From: Leifsonia sp. 1010
Lineage (GTDB): Bacteria > Actinomycetota > Actinomycetes > Actinomycetales > Microbacteriaceae
Length of the DNA stretch: 64,000 nucleotides
Reading direction: 5' to 3'
Assembly (NCBI RefSeq): GCF_031455295.1
Contig: NZ_JAVDSL010000001.1
Coordinates: 744,001 to 808,000 of the forward strand
Both the position numbers and the translations under genes were made by a program. The notes below the pieces were generated by a model. The model was not told the origin of the DNA and ran no database searches. It worked only from the letters and a program-made list of their open reading frames with translations. Below are positions 59,888 to 64,000 of the stretch, piece by piece (position 1 is the first letter of the stretch; every line of letters starts with the position of its first letter).

Positions 59888-60703
59888 TCACGCGCGACCG
59901 CGCCGCGAAGACAGGGTGACCCGCACGGCGAGCGCGACCAGCAGCACAAGCAGCGCCGCCGCGAACGCGGTGATCGCGACCGGCGCCGAGACGAGCGAGC
60001 CGGTCAGGCGCGAGACGCCGATCCAGGCGAGGCCCCACGCCGCCGCGACGGCCGGGGCGAAACGGCCGCCGTCCCATACCGCCAGGATGCAGCCGATGAC
60101 GGCGAAGACCGCGAGGAGGGCGATCGCCCAGGCATGCGGGTTGCCGCCGAAGCCGTCGAACCCGGCCACCTGAAGCAGCGAGGTGATGTTCGCGACCGTC
60201 GCCACCATGACCCACCCCAGGTACAGGCCCATCACGCCGTCGAGGAGCACCGCGTCGGCAGTCGAGTCGCCGGGGTGGCGGCGCAGCACGACGAACGCGG
60301 CGATGAGCACGACCAGCAGCGCCACGATCGCGACCACCGAGAGCGCCAGCTGCCCGGCTTGCACGGAGAGGATCCACGCGGCGTTGAGCAGCAGGGAGGC
60401 CAGCACCCAGAACCCGGCTCGACGCTGACGGTCGCGCGCGGCCTGCGACGGCAGCGCCTGCCAGATGGCGTAGGCGACCAGCCCGCCATAGATCACGGAC
60501 CAGATCGCGAACGCGGGTCCGGCGGGGGCCAGCAGGGTGGCGTCCGCGCTCAGGGCGCCGCCCGCGACTTTGGGGATGGGCGTTCCCCCGGCGAAACCGG
60601 AGCCGACCACCGCACCGATCAGCGCCACAACCGTGCCGGCGATGACGAGGGATTGGCGGACGCGGTCGGCCGGCATGGGCCGCGCGGCGGCGAGCGTGCT
60701 CAT
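59888..60703 (-). CDS. TspO/MBR-related tryptophan-rich membrane protein
   Basis: This protein of about 271 residues has seven or eight membrane helices and the motif PAGPAFAIWSVIYGGLVAY, which is typical of the longer bacterial relatives of TspO. TspO proteins bind tetrapyrroles or cholesterol, but the long actinobacterial branch is not characterised. The ATG at 60703 is preferred; a GTG three codons upstream is possible. Confidence 0.78.
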   Translation of the reverse strand: MSTLAAARPMPADRVRQSLVIAGTVVALIGAVVGSGFAGGTPIPKVAGGALSADATLLAPAGPAFAIWSVIYGGLVAYAIWQALPSQAARDRQRRAGFWVLASLLLNAAWILSVQAGQLALSVVAIVALLVVLIAAFVVLRRHPGDSTADAVLLDGVMGLYLGWVMVATVANITSLLQVAGFDGFGGNPHAWAIALLAVFAVIGCILAVWDGGRFAPAVAAAWGLAWIGVSRLTGSLVSAPVAITAFAAALLVLLVALAVRVTLSSRRGRA

Positions 60704-60757
60704 GCCACGCACGGTAGTCCTGTCGCCCGCGGCGGTGAAGGGATGCGCCCGCCGGCG

Positions 60758-61549
60758 CTACGCGGACGGCGCGGACGCGACGACCACCGTCGCGCCCAGG
60801 TCGTCGTCCGATTCGATGCGCGACGTGAGCCCGGCAGCTGCGAAGAGGGCGGCCGAGACGGCTGCCTGCTTCTCCCCGGCCTCGATCAGCAGCGTCCCGC
60901 CCGGTGCGAGCCAGTCCGCAGCCTCCGCGGCGATGCGGCGGTGGATGTCGAGGCCGTCCGCGCCGCCGTCGAGCGCCATCCCCGGCTCGTGGTCGCGCGC
61001 CTCCGGCGGCATGAGGGCGATCGCCTCCGTCGGGACGTAGGGCGCGTTGACGGCCAGCACATCGACGCGGCCGCGCAGCTCGGAAGGGAGCGCCGCGAAC
61101 AGGTCACCCTCGAAGACACGGTCGGGAGCGACGTTGCGCCGCGCGCATGCGACGGCGACCGGATCCAGGTCGGCGGCATACACCTCGGCGGCGGGCGCGC
61201 GGTCGGCGACGACCGCGCCGATCGCACCGACACCGCAGCACAGGTCGACCACGACGGCGGCGCCGGACACGGCGACCGTGGCCGCGGCGAGATCGGCCGC
61301 GCGCCCGGCGAGCAGTTCGGTGCGCCGCCGCGGCACGAAGGCCCCCGGGGCGACGTGGAGGCGGAGCCCACCGAACTCGACCCAGCCGAGCAGCGGCTCG
61401 AGCGGCTCTCCGGCGACACGACGCGACACCAGGGCGTCGAGTTCGGCGGGCGAACCGGCCGCCTCGATCAGCAGGCGCGCCTCGTCTTCGGCGAAGACGC
61501 ATCCCGCAGCCCGCAGGCGCGCGACGATCCGGGGGTCGGGTTCGGTCAC
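60758..61549 (-). CDS. PrmC-like protein N5-glutamine methyltransferase
   Basis: This 263-residue SAM-dependent methyltransferase has PRRRTELLAGRA, motif I VVDLCCGVGAIGAV and NAPYVPTEAI in the place of the catalytic NPPY. This is the actinobacterial 'putative protein N5-glutamine methyltransferase' branch, related to PrmC/HemK, which modifies release factors. The genuine prmC is probably elsewhere. The NAPY change is common in this branch. Confidence 0.85.
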   Translation of the reverse strand: MTEPDPRIVARLRAAGCVFAEDEARLLIEAAGSPAELDALVSRRVAGEPLEPLLGWVEFGGLRLHVAPGAFVPRRRTELLAGRAADLAAATVAVSGAAVVVDLCCGVGAIGAVVADRAPAAEVYAADLDPVAVACARRNVAPDRVFEGDLFAALPSELRGRVDVLAVNAPYVPTEAIALMPPEARDHEPGMALDGGADGLDIHRRIAAEAADWLAPGGTLLIEAGEKQAAVSAALFAAAGLTSRIESDDDLGATVVVASAPSA

Positions 61550-61571
61550 GCGGCCATGCTAGCTGCGCCCG

Positions 61572-62183
61572 TCAGTACGGGCGCTCGGAGAGCAGCCGCG
61601 CCAGGTGGGCGGCGTTCTTCGCCACGACGGCGTTCGCGCTCGCCACGGCCTCCGGGGTCTCGTCGAGGTCCTTGTAATCGACGGTCTGCATCGCCTCGCC
61701 GTTCCAGTACGTCGCGCCCTGCGACGGGATGCTGAAGCCGACGTCGTTGAGCCCCTGGAAGAGGTCGGCGATGATTCCGTGCGCGCCGTCCTCGTTGCCC
61801 ACGACGCCGACGATGCCCACCTTGCCCTCGACGAGCGGTCGGCCGGCGTCGTCCGTCTCCGACAGCTCGGCGTCGAGGCGCTCCAGCGCGCGCTGCGCCA
61901 CCGACGAGAGGTGTCCCATCCACGTGGGCGTGACGATGAGCAGGATGTCGGACGCGATGATCTGCTCGCGGATGTGTGGCCACTGGTCGCCATCGCCCTC
62001 GTCGAGCTCGACACCGGGCTTGATGTCGTAGTCGACGAGGCGCACCGCGGTGCCGGTCACGTCGTGGGTCGCCAGCTCGTCCAGAAGCTGGCGGGCGAGG
62101 AGCTGGCTGCTCGACTCGCTCGGCGACGGCTTGAGCGTGCAGACGAGGGCGAGCGCGGTCAACGGTCTGGTCTGATCGGTCAT
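61572..62183 (-). CDS. NAD(P)H-dependent FMN oxidoreductase (flavodoxin-like)
   Basis: This 203-residue protein has the flavodoxin-like FMN-binding fold: LVCTLKPSPSESSSQLLARQ (phosphate loop) and LIVTPTWMGHLSSVAQRALERLD. Family members reduce quinones, azo dyes or other small acceptors. The ATG at 62183 is taken. It is divergent from the leaderless gene at 62270. Confidence 0.87.
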   Translation of the reverse strand: MTDQTRPLTALALVCTLKPSPSESSSQLLARQLLDELATHDVTGTAVRLVDYDIKPGVELDEGDGDQWPHIREQIIASDILLIVTPTWMGHLSSVAQRALERLDAELSETDDAGRPLVEGKVGIVGVVGNEDGAHGIIADLFQGLNDVGFSIPSQGATYWNGEAMQTVDYKDLDETPEAVASANAVVAKNAAHLARLLSERPY

Positions 62184-62234
62184 TCCGCGAGTGAACGCGC
62201 ATGGCCCGGCGACCGCAAGGCCGCCCTGCAAGCC

Positions 62235-62263
62235 TTGACCTTTTCCCCAGGTGATCGTATGGA
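62235..62263 (+). promoter_or_regulatory. Vegetative promoter with leaderless start
   Basis: TTGACC (62235-62240) and TATGGA (62258-62263) are separated by 17 bases, close to the ideal. The ATG at 62270 lies six bases downstream, about where transcription should begin, so the mRNA is probably leaderless. Confidence 0.72.
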
Positions 62264-62269
62264 TTGGTG

Positions 62270-62608
62270 ATGAAGCGCATCCATTATGCGAGCGGTTCTC
62301 TCCTCACCGGAGACGACATCGCCGACGTCATCGTGCGCTTCGCCGCCGCGCTGGCCCAGAACAACGCCGCCGCCGAAGTGCGTGCCCCCGTGGTTGTCGA
62401 CGGGGGCGGGCACGGGGAGGTCCTGCTGCTGCTCGGCCCGGCCAGCCAGATGCTGGCGGAGGACGCGGAGTACTCGGGTACGGAGTTGCACGACCAGCCG
62501 TTCGTCGACGAGTTCGAGCACAGGATCGCGGCGCTGGCGCCGCAGCGGGCGACGTACGTCGAGCACGGCACGGACGAGGTGCCCGACGTCGATCTCGACC
62601 TGCTCTGA
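62270..62608 (+). CDS. Conserved small protein of unknown function
   Basis: This 112-residue protein begins MKRIHYASGSLLTGDDIAD and has an alpha/beta pattern with an acidic C-terminus (DEVPDVDLDLL). The strong promoter placed at its start codon supports real, leaderless expression; earlier TTG and GTG codons overlap the -10 box. Related small proteins are common in Microbacteriaceae without a function. Confidence 0.78.
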   Translation: MKRIHYASGSLLTGDDIADVIVRFAAALAQNNAAAEVRAPVVVDGGGHGEVLLLLGPASQMLAEDAEYSGTELHDQPFVDEFEHRIAALAPQRATYVEHGTDEVPDVDLDLL

Positions 62609-62653
62609 CCGCAGCCGATACAGAGTCGGACTGGCACAACGCGGGGGGCCGCG

Positions 62654-62659
62654 TACTAT
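62654..62659 (+). promoter_or_regulatory. -10 box of the 62690 gene
   Basis: TACTAT at 62654-62659, preceded 16 bases earlier by TGGCAC, and GAGAGG four bases before the ATG at 62690, form a plausible promoter with a short leader. Confidence 0.4.
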
Positions 62660-62689
62660 CGGGCAGGAAACGACGACCGGGAGAGGTAA

Positions 62690-62971
62690 ATGCAGGTGTT
62701 CCACGTCTACATCGACGACCTGAGATTCACCTTCGTCGACCGCGCACCGGTCGAGGAACTGAAAGCCCGGGTCGTCCAGGCGAGCAGGAACGACGGCGAC
62801 TTCGTCTCCATCTCGCAGTCCAGCAGACCTCCGAGTGAGATCTTCGTCACCGCGCAGACGCGCGTACGGATCGAGACCGCCACGATCCCGCGCGACCCCG
62901 TCGCCTCCGGAGCCACCGCCGGGGAGGACGACGACGACGCGTTCTGGTTCGACTTCGACTCGCTGGCCTGA
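62690..62971 (+). CDS. Small acidic-tailed protein of unknown function
   Basis: This 93-residue protein has a beta-alpha-beta start (VFHVYIDDLRFTFVDRAPVEELKARVVQA) and an acidic, aromatic end (GEDDDDAFWFDFDSLA). GAGAGGTAA precedes the ATG. I do not recognise it. The acidic aromatic tail could be a protein-docking peptide. Confidence 0.72.
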   Translation: MQVFHVYIDDLRFTFVDRAPVEELKARVVQASRNDGDFVSISQSSRPPSEIFVTAQTRVRIETATIPRDPVASGATAGEDDDDAFWFDFDSLA

Positions 62972-63016
62972 AGTCAACCGCTTCCCACGGCGTCCTCGAC
63001 GGGGGATGCTCGTCTC

Positions 63017-64000
63017 ATGCCGCCGACGACGTCCCTCTGGCTCGAGACCTCCCCGCACATCCCGACCGACACGTTCGAGTGGGATGGGCACTACGACACG
63101 ATCGTCGTCGGCGCCGGCCTGACCGGCCTCGCCACCGCCCTCATGCTCGCCCGCTCGGGGATGCGCGTCCTGGTGCTGGAAGCCCGCACCGTCGGCGCGG
63201 TCACGACCGGCAACACGACCGGCAAGGTCAGCCTGCTGCAGGGGACGACGCTCTCGTCGATCCGCCGCCACGCCTCCGAGGCCGTGCTGTGCGCGTACGT
63301 CGACGGCAACACGGCGGGCCAGGGCTGGCTGCTCGACTTCCTCGAAGAACAGGCCGTCCCCTACGAGACCCGTGACGCCGTCACCTACGCCACGACGCTC
63401 GACGGCCTGGACAAGCTGGATGCGGAACTCGCCGCCGCACGTGTAGCAGGCCTCGACGCCGTGGAGGAGCGGACCACCGAGCTCCCGTTCGTCGTGGAGG
63501 GAGCCCTCACCCTCGGCGGGCAGGCGCAGGTGCATCCGCTGAAGGTGCTGGCCGCGCTCGCCGCGGAGTTCCGACGGCTCGGCGGGCGGATCGTGGAGGG
63601 CGAACGGGTCACCGACGTCTCGGCCGCGAAGCCGGCCGTCGTCACCAGCACCTCGGGCACATCCCGCGCCGACCAGGTCATCATCGCGACCGGGACGCCC
63701 ATCCTCGACCGCGGCCTGTACTTCGCCAAGGTCGAACCGACGCGCTCATACGTCACCGCCTTCCGTGTGCCGGGCGACATCCCGGAGGCCATGTACATCT
63801 CCGCCGACTCGCCCACCCGCTCCCTCCGCACCGCGACCGCGGCGGACGGCACCCGTCTGCTCCTCGTCGGCGGCAACGGGCACCCGGCCGGCCGCGCCGA
63901 CTCCCCGGCCGAGAAGCTCGCAGACCTCACCACCTGGGCCGAGCGCACATTTCCCGGCGCGGAGCGGACCCACTGGTGGGCGGCGCAGGACTACCGGTCG
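63017..64000 (+). CDS. FAD-dependent oxidoreductase (DAO family), 3' end cut by window
   Basis: The ATG at 63017 opens a frame that is still open at the window edge after 328 codons. DTIVVGAGLTGLATALMLARSG (residues 27-48) is the FAD-binding motif, followed by the DAO-family ARTVGAVTTGNTTGKVSLLQG. Members of this group often continue into a C-terminal Rieske iron-sulfur domain, which would lie outside the window. The substrate is unknown. Confidence 0.87.
   Translation, partial: MPPTTSLWLETSPHIPTDTFEWDGHYDTIVVGAGLTGLATALMLARSGMRVLVLEARTVGAVTTGNTTGKVSLLQGTTLSSIRRHASEAVLCAYVDGNTAGQGWLLDFLEEQAVPYETRDAVTYATTLDGLDKLDAELAAARVAGLDAVEERTTELPFVVEGALTLGGQAQVHPLKVLAALAAEFRRLGGRIVEGERVTDVSAAKPAVVTSTSGTSRADQVIIATGTPILDRGLYFAKVEPTRSYVTAFRVPGDIPEAMYISADSPTRSLRTATAADGTRLLLVGGNGHPAGRADSPAEKLADLTTWAERTFPGAERTHWWAAQDYRS

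Noticed and set aside
1-64000. CRISPR array, tRNA, rRNA, insertion sequence or prophage
   Set aside because: I found no regularly spaced repeats, no tRNA/rRNA sequence and no transposase or phage protein.

Overview
The window is very GC-rich, densely packed and has almost no gaps: the longest stretch without a gene is about 290 bases (26168-26455). Gene content (Lsr2, an LAxTG sortase signal, many GTG starts, leaderless starts, DUF4383 and HPP proteins, actinobacterial PrmC-like and TspO-like families) points to an actinomycete of the Microbacteriaceae, close to Leifsonia. This is an inference from family resemblance, not a database result. It reads as chromosome: I see no integrase, transposase, phage gene, rRNA, tRNA or CRISPR array.

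Layout. 1-5700: a cut RimK-like ligase, a divergent XRE-cupin regulator / thioredoxin-reductase-like pair with a repeat-rich operator, an IPT/TIG surface protein with an LAxTG anchor and a structured leader, a PrsW-type membrane protease, and a divergent TetR/SDR pair. 6648-9745: the gadB-gadC acid-resistance pair. 9926-18513: a META lipoprotein, two coupled alpha/beta hydrolases, a zinc alcohol dehydrogenase, ChaB plus a 57-residue membrane protein, AraC, MFS, a PLP decarboxylase and manganese catalase. 18601-26167: a sugar-amine (Amadori product) catabolic locus with frlB-like deglycase, frlD-like kinase, LacI repressor and a complete ABC importer, controlled through two identical 16-bp operators.

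26456-32790: an SDR and a coupled molybdoenzyme operon (oxidoreductase, 153-residue partner, HPP membrane protein, MobA-DUF6457, MoeA). 32871-38526: a leftward run of Lsr2, DUF6328, CinA, a 39-residue acidic protein, CDGSH, a heme-oxygenase-like iron enzyme, a glycosyltransferase, a frameshifted CYP152 peroxygenase and DUF4383. 38615-45623: PRC-barrel-like proteins, an Nramp-like transporter, a lipoprotein, a ribbon-helix-helix protein, a large hybrid histidine kinase and a divergent response regulator. 45852-50034: efeO-efeB iron uptake (no efeU) and a phospholipase-C-like enzyme. 50108-64000: small metabolic enzymes, an exonuclease, an SGNH-GAF fusion, TPR and TOPRIM proteins, transporters, and a cut FAD oxidoreductase.

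The least explained structure is a set of four long intergenic palindromes (near 23.0, 26.3, 35.8 and 59.8 kb). Their arms differ in sequence but pair almost perfectly within each element, each arm has its own small or partial palindrome, and all four loops share a GG(G)TCG core.
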